Source: Hymenobacter guriensis
GTDB lineage: Bacteria > Bacteroidota > Bacteroidia > Cytophagales > Hymenobacteraceae
Assembly: GCF_015773195.1 (NCBI RefSeq)
Contig: NZ_JADWYK010000003.1
Span: 62,001-126,000 of the forward strand
Direction: 5' to 3'
Length of the DNA: 64,000 nucleotides
Shown: piece by piece, positions 1-9,154 of the stretch
Layout: each line of letters opens with the position of its first letter
Numbering within the stretch: position 1 is the stretch's first letter
The notes under the pieces: model-generated
Databases searched by the model: none
What the model was told of the DNA's origin: nothing
The model's input: the letters and a program-made list of their open reading frames with translations, nothing else
Made by a program: the position numbers and the translations under genes

Positions 1-568
1 GATGGCGCTGCACAAGTTGCTGGAAGAAAAATACGCCAACGAGTTTACCGTAACGGCCAGCGCACCGGGCGCCGGCGCCTACCACAAAACGGCCTTTGCC
101 CGCTACATTCTGCAGTCGAAGCAGCCGCTTGATTTCCTGAGCAGCTACGTGTGGGTGCTGGCCACCTACAACAAGGTGTATGGCCTGAACCGCCCGCTGA
201 CAGCCTATTTCAAAGAGCCTTACGCCACGCGTCTGCAAGCCAATCCTTCCAGCGACGTGCCTCGGCTGCCCGAGCAGCTGTTTACTGCTCAGCTGCGCTC
301 CGGCGTACTCAACGGCACCGATCAGCCCCTGCTGAGCGCCTTCCAGGCCAACGACATCTACGACTGGAAGCCTAAGGCCCCGCTAGCCCTTTTCCACGGC
401 ACTGCCGATGATTACGTTCCTTACTTCAACTCCGAAGATGCTTACAAGGCGATGCAAGCTAAGGGAGCTACTCAGGTAGAACTGCACCCCATCCAGGGCG
501 GCGACCATTTCTCCTCTGCTGCCACTTACACATTGGGAGCCTACGCCTTCATTTCGCAGTATTATTAG
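1..568 (+). CDS. alpha/beta hydrolase, C-terminal part (5' end outside window)
   Basis: The reading frame is open from the first base, so this is the C-terminal 188 or so residues of a longer protein. The acid residue of an alpha/beta-hydrolase triad is visible in FHGTADDYVP (Asp136/137 of the visible part), and the catalytic His is in GGDHFSS (about residue 169). The nucleophile Ser elbow would lie just upstream of the window: the first visible residues (MALHKLLEEKY) look like the helix that normally follows a GxSxGG elbow, so the initial Met is probably internal. The family fits secreted lipase or esterase-like hydrolases of Bacteroidetes, and the substrate cannot be told. A strong hairpin terminator follows the stop. 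Confidence 0.8.
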   Translation, partial: MALHKLLEEKYANEFTVTASAPGAGAYHKTAFARYILQSKQPLDFLSSYVWVLATYNKVYGLNRPLTAYFKEPYATRLQANPSSDVPRLPEQLFTAQLRSGVLNGTDQPLLSAFQANDIYDWKPKAPLALFHGTADDYVPYFNSEDAYKAMQAKGATQVELHPIQGGDHFSSAATYTLGAYAFISQYY

Positions 569-590
569 TAGGCATCATAACCTTCAAGCG

Positions 591-647
591 CTTAAATCAA
601 CAGCGGCCCGCCTCTTGTAAAGGTGGGCCGCTGTTGATTTAAGTTTT
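591..647 (+). terminator. hairpin terminator after the hydrolase
   Basis: Two 22-base arms (591-612 and 622-643) pair almost perfectly around a 9-base loop and are followed by TTTT. The element lies between the + strand hydrolase and the convergent - strand gene ending at 660. The arms are nearly symmetrical, so it can serve both strands. Confidence 0.8.
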
Positions 648-659
648 CTGAGACGGAAT

Positions 660-1046
660 CTACTTGGCTGCCATTGATGCATCAGCGGTAGCGGGCTGAG
701 GCGGGCGCGGCCGGAAAGCCTGCCGCAGCCACACGCCGGCCAGCGCGGCCAGGCCACCCAGCAAGCCGGCCAGCACGGCGGCTACCAGCGCCAGCACCCA
801 GCCATTGCCGCCCAGCGGCAGCAGCGTGGCTACCCGCTGGCTAAGAATACTGCCCGTATGCACCTGCCACCACGCTGCTGGGAGCAGCCAGCTCAGCCCC
901 ACACCCGAGAAGCCCGCCAGAAAAGCTCGTCCGCCCGTTTGGCCTCGCCAGAAGCTGAGCACAAACGCCACCGGGCCAACAATCCACCAAGGCAGCACCA
1001 ATTGTGCCACCACGGCCCCCAGAAAAATCAGCAGAAACAGCATCAT
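660..1046 (-). CDS. small multi-pass membrane protein, unknown function
   Basis: This is a 128-residue, strongly hydrophobic protein. It has about four predicted membrane segments: residues 2-18, 22-34, 42-60 and 82-108. A short basic, Pro-rich cytoplasmic tail follows (RQAFRPRPPQP). No catalytic motif is visible. It starts with two consecutive ATG codons. It is transcribed in the same direction as the penicillin acylase gene, which ends 92 bases upstream of it, but an inverted repeat lies between them, so co-transcription is uncertain. I do not recognise the family. Confidence 0.6.
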   Translation of the reverse strand: MMLFLLIFLGAVVAQLVLPWWIVGPVAFVLSFWRGQTGGRAFLAGFSGVGLSWLLPAAWWQVHTGSILSQRVATLLPLGGNGWVLALVAAVLAGLLGGLAALAGVWLRQAFRPRPPQPATADASMAAK

Positions 1047-1050
1047 AGTT

Positions 1051-1135
1051 AGTTGTCAGTTATGAGTTGCCCGTGGTCTGTTGCCAGTTGTAAGGTGTTG
1101 GTCGTCTCAGGACTGGCAACTCGCAACTGGCAACT
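1051..1135. repeat. intergenic imperfect inverted repeat
   Basis: The 21-base arms 1051-1071 and 1115-1135 are reverse complements with three mismatches. Each arm is built from short repeated units of the AGTTG-CAGTTG type, and another copy of the unit lies at 1079-1090. It sits in the gap between two - strand genes. The architecture (long arms, internally repetitive, no mobile gene) recurs elsewhere in the window with unrelated sequences. Confidence 0.6.
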
Positions 1136-1137
1136 GA

Positions 1138-3603
1138 TTATTGCAGCGTCCAGGCGGCTTGCAGGCGACGGTGCTTTTGGGTGGGGGAGGTGAGGTAGAC
1201 CAGCTCGTCAAGCTGTCCTACGCGCCAGGTGTCAATCATATCGTCGTAGAAGCGGGAGCCGGGGTTGCCGGACTCGCCGCCGGGAAACACCCCGTAGGCC
1301 CGGGGCTGCGGCCCCAGCGCCACCACCATGCGCCAGGAAGGCCCGTTGCGCTGGGAGGTAGCATTCACGATGCCCGCCCCGCCCCCGCAGTCGATGTCCA
1401 TACGGCCGAAACCGGGCAGCTGGGCCAGGTGCAGAATGTCGGTGCTTTTCTGGTTGGCCCAGCGCCACTCCGGCCCCAGCGGCCCAAACTTGCGCGTGAG
1501 CGAATCGGCTGCCCATTGCAACGACTTTTGTGCCAACTCGGCCAGGGTTTCGCGGGTGGGGGTGCGCTGGTCGTCGATCCAGCGGGCGTTGGGTTCTTTC
1601 AGCAGGAGCGTGGTGGTACGGTCGCGGGAGGGGTAGCGCATAGGCTGCTCCGGCGTCGAGCCAAACTCGTCGTCCCAGATGCGCTTTACCAGGTTTGGGT
1701 ACCACAGCTCAAATAGGCTGGGGCCAATGGCATTGGCGGCGTAGCGGTAGTTCCAGCGGCTCAGCTCTTCGTAGACCCGGCGCTGGTCGGCGGGCAGCTG
1801 CCGGGGCTGCACCAACTGCAGCAGGCGCGGTAGTACGGTGCGGGCATTCACGCCCAGGTCGTCATTTTGCAGCAGGCGCAGGGAGTCGGGCGTCACCTTC
1901 GTCATTGTTATCAGCCGCTCGTTAATGCGGTGGCCCCGGTCCCAGGGCGCAAAGTCCCACCCGATATAGTACGGATACTCCGGCCCGGCCGAAAACTGAT
2001 TGGCCGACGACACAAAGCCGCGCTCCGGGTTCTTCACGTGAGGATTGTGCGCCTGCGGAATCCAGCCGTGCCAGTCATAGGCCGGGTCGGTGCCATCGAG
2101 GACGAACTTGCCCTGGTCGCGCCATTTCAAGGGAAAGCGGCCGTTGGGCCAGATGGCAATATCCTGCTGGGTACTGGCGAAAATGAAGTTCTGGGCCGGC
2201 GAGGCGTACGTGCTCAGCGCGGTGGTATAGTCCTGGTAGTTCCGGGCGCGGTTGAGGCGGTAGAACGTTAGCACTTCGTTGGCACCTTCGTGAGCCGTCC
2301 AGCGCAGAGCGTGCCGAATGGGCGTTTCAGCCAGAAAAGGCTTCTCGTCCTCATCGTACACCACGGGGCCATGATGCGTGTAGAGTACCGTATCTACCCG
2401 GTCTGGGCGGCCCCGCACGTGAAAGGTTTCCAGCTGCCGGCGCACCGGCTTCCAGCGCCCGTCGTGCCAGTACTCGCGCTTCGAGGCATCCCGGAATTTC
2501 AACTGGTACCAGTCCAGTACATCGGCTCCTACGTTGGTGACGCCCCAGGCTACCTGCTGGTTGAAGCCGATGATGATGGTGGGTGCGCCTGGAATAGTGA
2601 CGCCGTACACGTTCACGCCTGGCGCTACCAACTGCATCTGGTACCAGATGCTGGGCAGGTTAAGCTGCAGGTGTGGGTCGTTGGCGAGCATCGGGAATCC
2701 GGTAGCCGACTTCGCCCCGCTCACCGCAAAGTTGTTCGAGCCCAGCTCCGCGTCGGGTTCGTTTTGGGGCACTTTACTGGACAGTGCAGCCTGAAACGCG
2801 GCGGGCACCTCCGGCACGGGCACGGGCGTAAAGTCGCGGGGGGCGCCTACTGGCACAATGGGGTCTTCGCGTTGCGGATAATCGGGAAACAGGTCTTTTA
2901 CTACCGCCGGCCCGTACTTGGCCAGGATGTTCGACATGCGCAAATCGTCGGAGCGGCCGCTGAGGTCGAAAGCCATGAACTTGAGCAGCAGCGCCGACTT
3001 CAACGGGGCCCAGGGCTCGGGCTGGTAGTCCAGCAGCTTGTACTCGAAGGGTAGGGTGCGGGGCGTGAGCGACTGGATATAGGCATTCACCCCGTCGGAG
3101 TACGACTGCATCACCAGGCCAATAGTGGGGTCGGCCATCATCACCTTCAACGACTGCTCGGCGCCGTGCTTCAAACCCATGCGCCGGAAAAACCGGTCGG
3201 TTTCCAGGCGACTGTCCCCCACAATCTCCGACAGGCGGCCGGCCGCTACGTGGGTCTGGAACTCCATCTGCCAGAGCCGGTCCCGGGCCGTGAGGTAACC
3301 CTGGGCGTAGTACAGGTCGTGGTCGTTTTGGGCGAATACGTGGGGCACGTGCCGGTCATCGAAGCGCACCTGCACCGGTTGCTGCAGGCCGGGCAGCGAC
3401 AGCGTCTGGGCGGTGGGGAAATCGTCGTCGGCCTCGCCGTTGCGCCAGAAACCCTGGTAAGGGCTCAGGAACTTGCCCATTGGGGGCACAGTGCCCTGTT
3501 GGGTATTGAGCACCCAGGTCAGGGCGCCCGTCAGAGCCAATAGCAGCAGCGCCCGGATGTAGAGTAGCATAGGCAGTAAGTGGGAAAAGCCCGCCCTGAA
3601 CAT
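1138..3603 (-). CDS. penicillin acylase family protein (Ntn hydrolase)
   Basis: The protein is about 821 residues, the usual size of a penicillin/acyl-homoserine-lactone acylase precursor. A hydrophobic N-terminal signal or anchor is followed by the alpha-chain region with FAQNDHDLYYAQGYLTARDRLWQM. The spacer then ends at the autocleavage site LGSNNFAVSG, whose Ser (about residue 289) would become the N-terminal nucleophile of the beta chain. The typical LANDPHL motif follows. These enzymes hydrolyse amide bonds of acylated substrates in the periplasm, and the natural substrate is unknown. The start is uncertain: ATG codons lie at 3603 and 3570, and a TTG lies at 3627; the 3570 start gives a cleaner signal peptide. 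Confidence 0.88.
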   Translation of the reverse strand: MFRAGFSHLLPMLLYIRALLLLALTGALTWVLNTQQGTVPPMGKFLSPYQGFWRNGEADDDFPTAQTLSLPGLQQPVQVRFDDRHVPHVFAQNDHDLYYAQGYLTARDRLWQMEFQTHVAAGRLSEIVGDSRLETDRFFRRMGLKHGAEQSLKVMMADPTIGLVMQSYSDGVNAYIQSLTPRTLPFEYKLLDYQPEPWAPLKSALLLKFMAFDLSGRSDDLRMSNILAKYGPAVVKDLFPDYPQREDPIVPVGAPRDFTPVPVPEVPAAFQAALSSKVPQNEPDAELGSNNFAVSGAKSATGFPMLANDPHLQLNLPSIWYQMQLVAPGVNVYGVTIPGAPTIIIGFNQQVAWGVTNVGADVLDWYQLKFRDASKREYWHDGRWKPVRRQLETFHVRGRPDRVDTVLYTHHGPVVYDEDEKPFLAETPIRHALRWTAHEGANEVLTFYRLNRARNYQDYTTALSTYASPAQNFIFASTQQDIAIWPNGRFPLKWRDQGKFVLDGTDPAYDWHGWIPQAHNPHVKNPERGFVSSANQFSAGPEYPYYIGWDFAPWDRGHRINERLITMTKVTPDSLRLLQNDDLGVNARTVLPRLLQLVQPRQLPADQRRVYEELSRWNYRYAANAIGPSLFELWYPNLVKRIWDDEFGSTPEQPMRYPSRDRTTTLLLKEPNARWIDDQRTPTRETLAELAQKSLQWAADSLTRKFGPLGPEWRWANQKSTDILHLAQLPGFGRMDIDCGGGAGIVNATSQRNGPSWRMVVALGPQPRAYGVFPGGESGNPGSRFYDDMIDTWRVGQLDELVYLTSPTQKHRRLQAAWTLQ

Positions 3604-3715
3604 CCGATAAAAAAACGCCCCACGCAAACACTGCTCGCGCCTGCCGGTTCCGGTGCGGAGTTCGATGCGCTAAAACCTGTCCGCTCTCCGGGCGTCGTCC
3701 GAAATCACAGGCACC

Positions 3716-3753
3716 AAAAAGCCCGCCGAACGACCAGGCGTCCGGCGGGCTTT
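3716..3753 (-). terminator. terminator downstream of the RlpA-like gene
   Basis: A GC-rich hairpin (arms around 3720-3729 and 3743-3751, AGCCCGCCG/CGGCGGGCT) is followed on the - strand by a run of T. It lies 23 bases after the stop of the - strand RlpA-like gene and upstream of the penicillin acylase gene, which separates the two transcription units. Confidence 0.75.
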
Positions 3754-3775
3754 CAATTAGCGTAGCGCAGGCTAC

Positions 3776-4585
3776 TTATAAGTTCTCTTTCTGACGGACG
3801 AGTCCGGCAATGCCCCACTGCTGGAGGCGCTTCTGCACGGTTTCGGCGGCGGCGCGGTCGGCGAGGCCTTCCACAATCACGCGGTTCAGGGGCTTGCCTT
3901 CTTGCAGATTGGTGGCCACGCGCACACTCAGCTTGTTGTCAAGGGCCAGAATCTTGCTTTGCACGGCCTGGGCGTTGCGCACGTCGCCGAAGGTGCCGGC
4001 CTGTACAATAAAGGTAGGCGCCGGCTCAGCTACTTTCACCACGTCGGCGGCTTCGGTAGCGCCGGGCTCAATAATAGTAACCAGACTGGTGATGGTGGAG
4101 TCGGCAGCCAACTCGGCCAGGTCGGCGGGGGCATCAGTGGGCCCCAGGGGCGTCTCCGGCGATACTACTTCGGCTACGACTGATACGGCCCCGTGCGTAA
4201 CGATGCCCAGCGGACGGGCCGCAATTTCGGAAAGGTCCAGAATGCGCTGGTGACGGAAGGGTCCGCGGTCCGAAACGCGCACGACGACGGCTTTACCGGT
4301 TTGAGGATTGGTGACGCGCAGCCGGGTCCCGAATGGCAGGGTTTTGTGGGCGCAGGTGTACTTGTTCCGGTCGAACCGCTCCCCGTTGCTGGTGCGGTGG
4401 CCCTGGTGCTCCCGGCCGTACCAAGAGGCGCGGCCCTTGAGCACGGTTTTGCGGGTAGCTTTCTTGGCCGGAACTTCTTCTGCGGTGCTGGTGCGGGCCC
4501 AGGCCCCGGTCGTCGGAGCTGAGAGTAGCACTAGAATCAGCGCTATCATCAAGGCCGAGACATCCATTCGGTAAAGAAACTTCAT
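3776..4585 (-). CDS. rlpA: septal ring lytic transglycosylase RlpA family protein
   Basis: The 269-residue exported protein has a hydrophobic N-terminus, then a double-psi beta-barrel (RlpA/DPBB) domain. The domain runs from GRASWYGREHQGHRTSNGE through FGTRLRVTN and VRVSDRGPF to LDLSEIAARPLGI. The C-terminal SPOR domain starts at FIVQAGTFGDVRNAQ and would bind denuded peptidoglycan at the septum. In the RlpA family this arrangement acts on glycan strands during daughter-cell separation. The ATG at 4585 begins a good signal peptide (MKFLYRMDVSALMIALILVL); longer reading upstream has no support. It is divergently oriented from the DUF72 gene and has its own terminator. Confidence 0.9.
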   Translation of the reverse strand: MKFLYRMDVSALMIALILVLLSAPTTGAWARTSTAEEVPAKKATRKTVLKGRASWYGREHQGHRTSNGERFDRNKYTCAHKTLPFGTRLRVTNPQTGKAVVVRVSDRGPFRHQRILDLSEIAARPLGIVTHGAVSVVAEVVSPETPLGPTDAPADLAELAADSTITSLVTIIEPGATEAADVVKVAEPAPTFIVQAGTFGDVRNAQAVQSKILALDNKLSVRVATNLQEGKPLNRVIVEGLADRAAAETVQKRLQQWGIAGLVRQKENL

Positions 4586-4937
4586 AGGTGTTCGTTGCGT
4601 TGGTGAGCGGGACAAAACTACTGGCAGTGTGCAAAAGCTTTTGGCAACGCCCAAATCAGCGAACCTGGTATAGGGTGGTTTTTTGTCCTTTTTATAGAAT
4701 ATTTGCACAAAATATATGTACTGTCGAGCAAATAAAATAGCGCTTTGGATTGGGTAGCGCGTTTTTTTGCATTATATAGGGGCCACTGGCCGGAGCACGT
4801 ATAAATAAGATAATCCGACGGTTAAAAAATTTTGTCATTTGGCAGCCGGCTAGTTGAAACGGTTGGTTGCACAGGTCCGAAAAAATGGCTATGGGAGTAA
4901 GGTCAGCCGGACAGCGGTTTTTGCCGTAAGTTGCCGC
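4586..4937. promoter_or_regulatory. AT-rich divergent promoter region
   Basis: This 350-base gap between divergent genes is markedly AT-rich around 4670-4830 and contains no convincing gene. On the - strand, TAGTTTTG at 4613-4620 matches the Bacteroidetes -7 consensus TAnnTTTG about 28 bases before the rlpA ATG; a TTG lies 24 bases further upstream, slightly too far. On the + strand no clear promoter could be chosen among several T-rich candidates. Confidence 0.35.
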
Positions 4938-5846
4938 ATGGATTTTGGCCGCCTCTCCGACCTGCGCTACGTTGACTTTCGCCTGCCGCCGGACCACCCC
5001 GGCACGGCCGCAACCCTGGCCCGCGCGGGCGCCCCACAACCACCGGTCATCTTCGTAGGCTGCCCCATCTGGACCAACAAAGCCTGGCTGGGCAGCTACT
5101 TCCCGGCGGGTATCAAAGACGCCGAGTTGCTGAGCTACTACGCCCGGCAGTTCAACAGCATCGAGCTGAATACCACGCACTACCGCATTCCTGATGCGCC
5201 CACCGTGCGCAAGTGGAAGGCTGCCGTTCCGGCCCACTTTCGGTTTTGCCCCAAGCTGCCCCAGAGCATCAGCCACGAGCGGCAGCTCTACAACGCCGAC
5301 GACCTGACGCTCACGTTCTGCCGGGCTATTGAGGAGCTGGGCCCAAACCTGGGGACGGCGTTTCTGCAGCTGCCGCCCACTTTCGGGCCCGAAAGCCTGC
5401 CCCGGCTGGAGCGCTACCTGCTCGATTTCCCGGCGACCGTGCCCCTGGCCGTGGAGCTGCGCCACCCCGGCTGGTACACCGATGCCGGTCTGCGCGAAGC
5501 TGTGTTTGAAATGCTGGAAGCCCTGGGCAAAACGCTGGTACTAACGGATGTGGCCGGCCGCCGCGACGTGCTGCACATGCGGCTGACAACAGCTACAGCC
5601 CTGGTGCGCTTCAACGGCCACGGCCTGGTGCCGAGCGACTACCGCCGCGCCGACGACTGGGCCGCCCGCATAGCCGACTGGCTGGCTGCGGGGCTGCAAA
5701 CGGTGTACTTCTTCGTGCACCAGAAAGATATTATGCACTCCCCGCTCTGGACGCAGCACTTCATGGCGCAACTCACTGCCCGCACCGGCCTGGCGCTGGA
5801 ACCGCCGTGCATCATTCCGCAGCCGGTCCAGGGTAGCTTGTTTTAG
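4938..5846 (+). CDS. DUF72 domain-containing protein (YecE-like)
   Basis: The 302-residue protein matches DUF72, a TIM-barrel family of unknown activity. It has GCPIWTNKAWLGSYFP near the N-terminus, the YYARQFNSIELNTTHYRIP segment, the FCPKLPQSISHER strand and later LAVELRHPGWY and YFFVHQ. The ATG at 4938 is preferred over an upstream start because homologous families begin with a short leader before the barrel. It is monocistronic, followed 90 bases later by an unrelated secreted protease. Its role in the cell is not known; no sequence feature points to a substrate. Confidence 0.85.
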   Translation: MDFGRLSDLRYVDFRLPPDHPGTAATLARAGAPQPPVIFVGCPIWTNKAWLGSYFPAGIKDAELLSYYARQFNSIELNTTHYRIPDAPTVRKWKAAVPAHFRFCPKLPQSISHERQLYNADDLTLTFCRAIEELGPNLGTAFLQLPPTFGPESLPRLERYLLDFPATVPLAVELRHPGWYTDAGLREAVFEMLEALGKTLVLTDVAGRRDVLHMRLTTATALVRFNGHGLVPSDYRRADDWAARIADWLAAGLQTVYFFVHQKDIMHSPLWTQHFMAQLTARTGLALEPPCIIPQPVQGSLF

Positions 5847-5936
5847 CGGAAATAAATAGTCCGTGCCCGGCGACTGGTCCGGGCTGTGCTGCGTATGGAA
5901 ACCGAACCTGCCCGCCTCCGCCTTTCCTGACTGTGT

Positions 5937-8048
5937 ATGCTCCGACGTTTCCTCTCGCGGCTGTTGGCCGCCGTACTATGCGCGCTTACCTGTGGGCCCG
6001 TCGCCCGGGCCCAGCCGGCACAGGTTGCACCCGGTATTTCCGAAGCGCATTGCCTGCTGATCCCGCTTGACCCGGCTGTGCGCGCCGCCCAGGCCAGCCT
6101 TATTGTGGAAGGGGAAGTGCTGGACGCACACGGGTTCTGGGATGCCCGTCACCGTCGCATTTACACCGCCCATCGGCTACGTATATATAAGGTATGGAAG
6201 GGAGCTGTGGGGGCTACCATTACGGTGCTGACGGAAGGTGGCACGGTGGGCCTAAACCAACAGATTCTTACCAATACGCTGCGCCTTACGCCCGGCGAGC
6301 AGGGCGTATTCTTCCTGGCCGCTTCGTCGCTGCCCGGTACTGGTGCATCCGGTAGCTGGATGGCGTATGGCAGTGAGCAGGGCGTTATTCGCTACAGCCT
6401 GGCCGAAGGCACGGCCACCGAAACTTTCCGGCAGTACGGCCGCATCAGCCCTGATTTTTATGCACAGGTGCAGGCACAGGCAGGTAATGGTCGGGCACGC
6501 GAGTTACAGGCCAATCTAGTGCTGAACACTTCACTGAGCCGGACAGTCCGCCAGGCCCGGCAGGGGCAGGCCGTAGTGGCCACGCTCAGCCCCCTGAGCA
6601 TTACGGCAGGTACCGGTGCGGTGCTCACCATCAGCGGCAGTGGCTTTGGTGGCACTCGGGGCAGCGGCTACGTCGCGTTCAAAAATGCCGACGACGGCGG
6701 CAAAACCGAAGTGAAGCCTCAGGATTCGGACTACGTGAGCTGGACCGATACGCAGATTCGGGTGAAGGTGCCTTCGTTCAGCCTCGAAAAAAACACCGCC
6801 GGCAGCGGGCCGGTGAAAGTGGTGAGCAACACTCAGGAAGAGGCGCTAAGTGCCGAGACACTGACGGTGGTGTATGCCGTGAGCACCGTGCAAGCCAGTA
6901 CCAACGAAATCGTGCGGCCCAACCACATCAACGACAACGACCGGGGCGGCTATACTTTTCAGCCGGTGGCCAACTTTACCAGTCGAGCAGGGGCGGCCGA
7001 TGCCTTCCGGCGCGCCCTCACCACCTGGCGCTGCCAGACGGGCGTAAACTGGGAGCTGGGAACCCAGCGTACCGGCAAAGTAGCCGACGAAGATGATGCC
7101 AACAGCCTGGGCTTCGACAACGAAAACCAGCTGCCGGCCCGCGTGCTGGGCCGCACCACCAGCTACTACGAGGGTTGCCGCCGCCCCAATGGTAGCGTGG
7201 TCTTTACCGTCAAGGAAATTGATATGGTGTTCGACGACGCGCAGAGCTGGCAGTTCGGGCCAGCTGCGCCCACGGGCAACCAGTTCGATTTCGAGTCGGT
7301 GGTGGTGCACGAGCTGGGCCACGCCCAGCAGCTTTCGCACCTTATTCTGCCGGGCGCCATCATGCACTACGCCATTGGGGCACGGCAAGTCAGCCGGGAG
7401 CTGAACCCCGCGAGTGAGGTGGCCGGGGGGCGCTTTGTGCTTCGCTCCCGGAGCTTCCGCAGCCTCGGGTGTAGTGCCCGGCCCATGCTACCCGCTCCGC
7501 TGGTAACGGTAGCCCCCGAAACCATTACGGCCGGCCAGGTGAACGTGGCCTGGACGACAACTGATGAGTGCTTTGTGCAGGAATTTGTGGTGGAGCGCAG
7601 CGCCGATACCACCAACTGGATTGGCCTGGGCCGCGTGGCTTCCACGGGTGGCCCTACTTATCAGCTGCTTGATGCGCAGGCCCCCGGCGGGCTGGTGTAT
7701 TACCGCATCGGGCTAGTACGGCCTTCCGGCGAAACGGACTATACCGGCCCCCAACTGGTAACCGATGGTTCCGTGGCCGTAAATCAGCTGAAACTGTACC
7801 CGAATCCGGTTAGTGCCGGCATCACGCTACAGGTCCAGATTCTGGCCGACAAGGGGGCGACGCTGGTGCTGCGGCTGTATGATGCGACCGGGCGCAAACT
7901 AAGCGTGCAGGCCACGCTGCTGCAGGCGGGCTACAACGTGCTGCCCCTGCAGTTGCCGCCGGGCCTGCGCAGTGGCTGGTACCTGGTGCGCTGGGATGAT
8001 CAGGTCGGGCACCGGGGCGCAGTGCCGCTGGTGCTGCTAGGGCCGTAG
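5937..8048 (+). CDS. secreted zinc metalloprotease with TIG domain and type IX sorting signal
   Basis: The 703-residue protein has a signal peptide ending ARAQ. An N-terminal domain of about 200 residues follows, then an IPT/TIG-like beta-sandwich (ITAGTGAVLTISGSGFGG). The metallopeptidase domain contains HELGHAQQLSH, the extended HExxHxxxxxH zinc site of metzincins/matrixins, with a downstream Met in AIMHY. An FN3-like stretch precedes a C-terminal Por secretion domain (LKLYPNPVSAG ... GWYLVRWDD), so export by the type IX system to the cell surface or medium is expected. The order TIG before the protease domain is less common. It runs convergently into the KAS III gene with only three bases between stop codons. 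Confidence 0.85.
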   Translation: MLRRFLSRLLAAVLCALTCGPVARAQPAQVAPGISEAHCLLIPLDPAVRAAQASLIVEGEVLDAHGFWDARHRRIYTAHRLRIYKVWKGAVGATITVLTEGGTVGLNQQILTNTLRLTPGEQGVFFLAASSLPGTGASGSWMAYGSEQGVIRYSLAEGTATETFRQYGRISPDFYAQVQAQAGNGRARELQANLVLNTSLSRTVRQARQGQAVVATLSPLSITAGTGAVLTISGSGFGGTRGSGYVAFKNADDGGKTEVKPQDSDYVSWTDTQIRVKVPSFSLEKNTAGSGPVKVVSNTQEEALSAETLTVVYAVSTVQASTNEIVRPNHINDNDRGGYTFQPVANFTSRAGAADAFRRALTTWRCQTGVNWELGTQRTGKVADEDDANSLGFDNENQLPARVLGRTTSYYEGCRRPNGSVVFTVKEIDMVFDDAQSWQFGPAAPTGNQFDFESVVVHELGHAQQLSHLILPGAIMHYAIGARQVSRELNPASEVAGGRFVLRSRSFRSLGCSARPMLPAPLVTVAPETITAGQVNVAWTTTDECFVQEFVVERSADTTNWIGLGRVASTGGPTYQLLDAQAPGGLVYYRIGLVRPSGETDYTGPQLVTDGSVAVNQLKLYPNPVSAGITLQVQILADKGATLVLRLYDATGRKLSVQATLLQAGYNVLPLQLPPGLRSGWYLVRWDDQVGHRGAVPLVLLGP

Positions 8049-8051
8049 CGC

Positions 8052-8999
8052 CTACCTTTCCAGCAGCATGGCGCCAAACGAGTAGCCGCCCCCAAATACC
8101 GTAACAACCACCCGTTGGCCGGGCGTCAGCTGGGGCAGGGTGTCGGCCAGGCCAATAGCGGCGCCGGCGCAGCCCGTGTTGCCGAGCCGCTCGATGTTGG
8201 ACACGGCGCAGGCTTCGGGCAGCTCCAGATTTTGCAGCACGTTGTTGGTGATGCGCTGGTTGGCCTGGTGCGGAATCAGGTAGTTGATGTCGGAAACGGT
8301 GAGGCCGTTGCGCTCCACGATTTCCCGGGTAACCCGGGCCATGTACTGGCAGGCGTGCGTGAATACGTCGCGGCCGTGTGGCATAATCAGCCCCCGCTCC
8401 ACCGGCTTCAGTGTCACACTGATAGTAGCCTTGCCCATGGTAGCCGCGCCGCCGGTTTTCACATCCACAATGCGCAGGTCGTTTTCGTGCAGGCGCTCTT
8501 TGGAAATAAGGAGCGTGGCTGCGCCGTCGCCCCAAAGGTGGCCCGCCATGGTATCCTCCTCGTTGTTGTAGGCCGTGTTGTGCTCCGATACCACCACCAG
8601 CGCCCGAGTGGCCTTGCCCATGGCAAAGTAGCCTTCCACGATTTCCACCGCGTTCAGCAGCGAGGAGCAGGCCGAGGAAATGCTCACCACCTGAATATCG
8701 GCCACGTCGATGGCGTGCTGCACGGCGTGGGCCAGCGTCACAATGGTGTCGTGGGGCGTGTAGGTGGCGCCTACGATGAGGTCTATCTGCTCGGCCGGGA
8801 AGGCAGGAGCTTCGGCCAGCGTGCGGCGGGTGGCCTCAATGGCCATGGTGTTGGTGTTCTCGCCCGGCCCGGCTTTGCGCCGCTCCCGAATGCCGGTGCG
8901 CTCCATAATCCACTCGTGCGACAGGCCGTTGAGCTGGGTAAAATGTTCGTTGGTAACTACCTGCGTGGGTAGATAATAGGCCAGATGGTGAAGATACAC
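8052..8999 (-). CDS. 3-oxoacyl-ACP synthase III (KAS III) family protein
   Basis: The 315-residue protein has the complete FabH-type triad: Cys111 in SISSACSS, His244 in LIPHQANQR and Asn274 in RLGNTGCAG. The N-terminus YYLPTQVVTNEHF and the C-terminal VVTVFGGGYSFGAMLLER are also typical. KAS III enzymes condense an acyl starter, often acetyl-CoA, with malonyl-ACP to begin fatty-acid chains. This copy stands alone, away from other fab genes, so it may be a secondary paralogue serving a specialised lipid, not the housekeeping enzyme. The start codon is GTG, chosen because no in-frame ATG precedes the conserved N-terminal strand. Confidence 0.88.
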   Translation of the reverse strand: MYLHHLAYYLPTQVVTNEHFTQLNGLSHEWIMERTGIRERRKAGPGENTNTMAIEATRRTLAEAPAFPAEQIDLIVGATYTPHDTIVTLAHAVQHAIDVADIQVVSISSACSSLLNAVEIVEGYFAMGKATRALVVVSEHNTAYNNEEDTMAGHLWGDGAATLLISKERLHENDLRIVDVKTGGAATMGKATISVTLKPVERGLIMPHGRDVFTHACQYMARVTREIVERNGLTVSDINYLIPHQANQRITNNVLQNLELPEACAVSNIERLGNTGCAGAAIGLADTLPQLTPGQRVVVTVFGGGYSFGAMLLER

Positions 9000-9055
9000 G
9001 GAAGAAAACGGGGAGGTGAGAAGCGGGCCGCAAGGTACGGGCTCTACCGAACATA

Positions 9056-9087
9056 TTGGCTAAATCCAACAAGTGGCGCGTACTTTG
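9056..9087 (+). promoter_or_regulatory. predicted sigma-ABfr-type promoter
   Basis: TTG at 9056-9058 is followed after 22 bases by TACTTTG at 9081-9087, a near match to the Bacteroidetes -33/-7 promoter. It lies about 67 bases before the ATG of the exported protein at 9155. Confidence 0.45.
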
Positions 9088-9154
9088 CACGCGCCGCAGT
9101 CGTTCAACGGTACGCGGCCATTTGGGTTCCGTCTTTCCTCTGATAGTCGTTGTT

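Noticed and set aside
1141..3054. Long + strand reading frames opposite the penicillin acylase gene
   Set aside because: They are antisense shadows typical of high-GC coding sequence; the - strand frame has the full acylase motif set.
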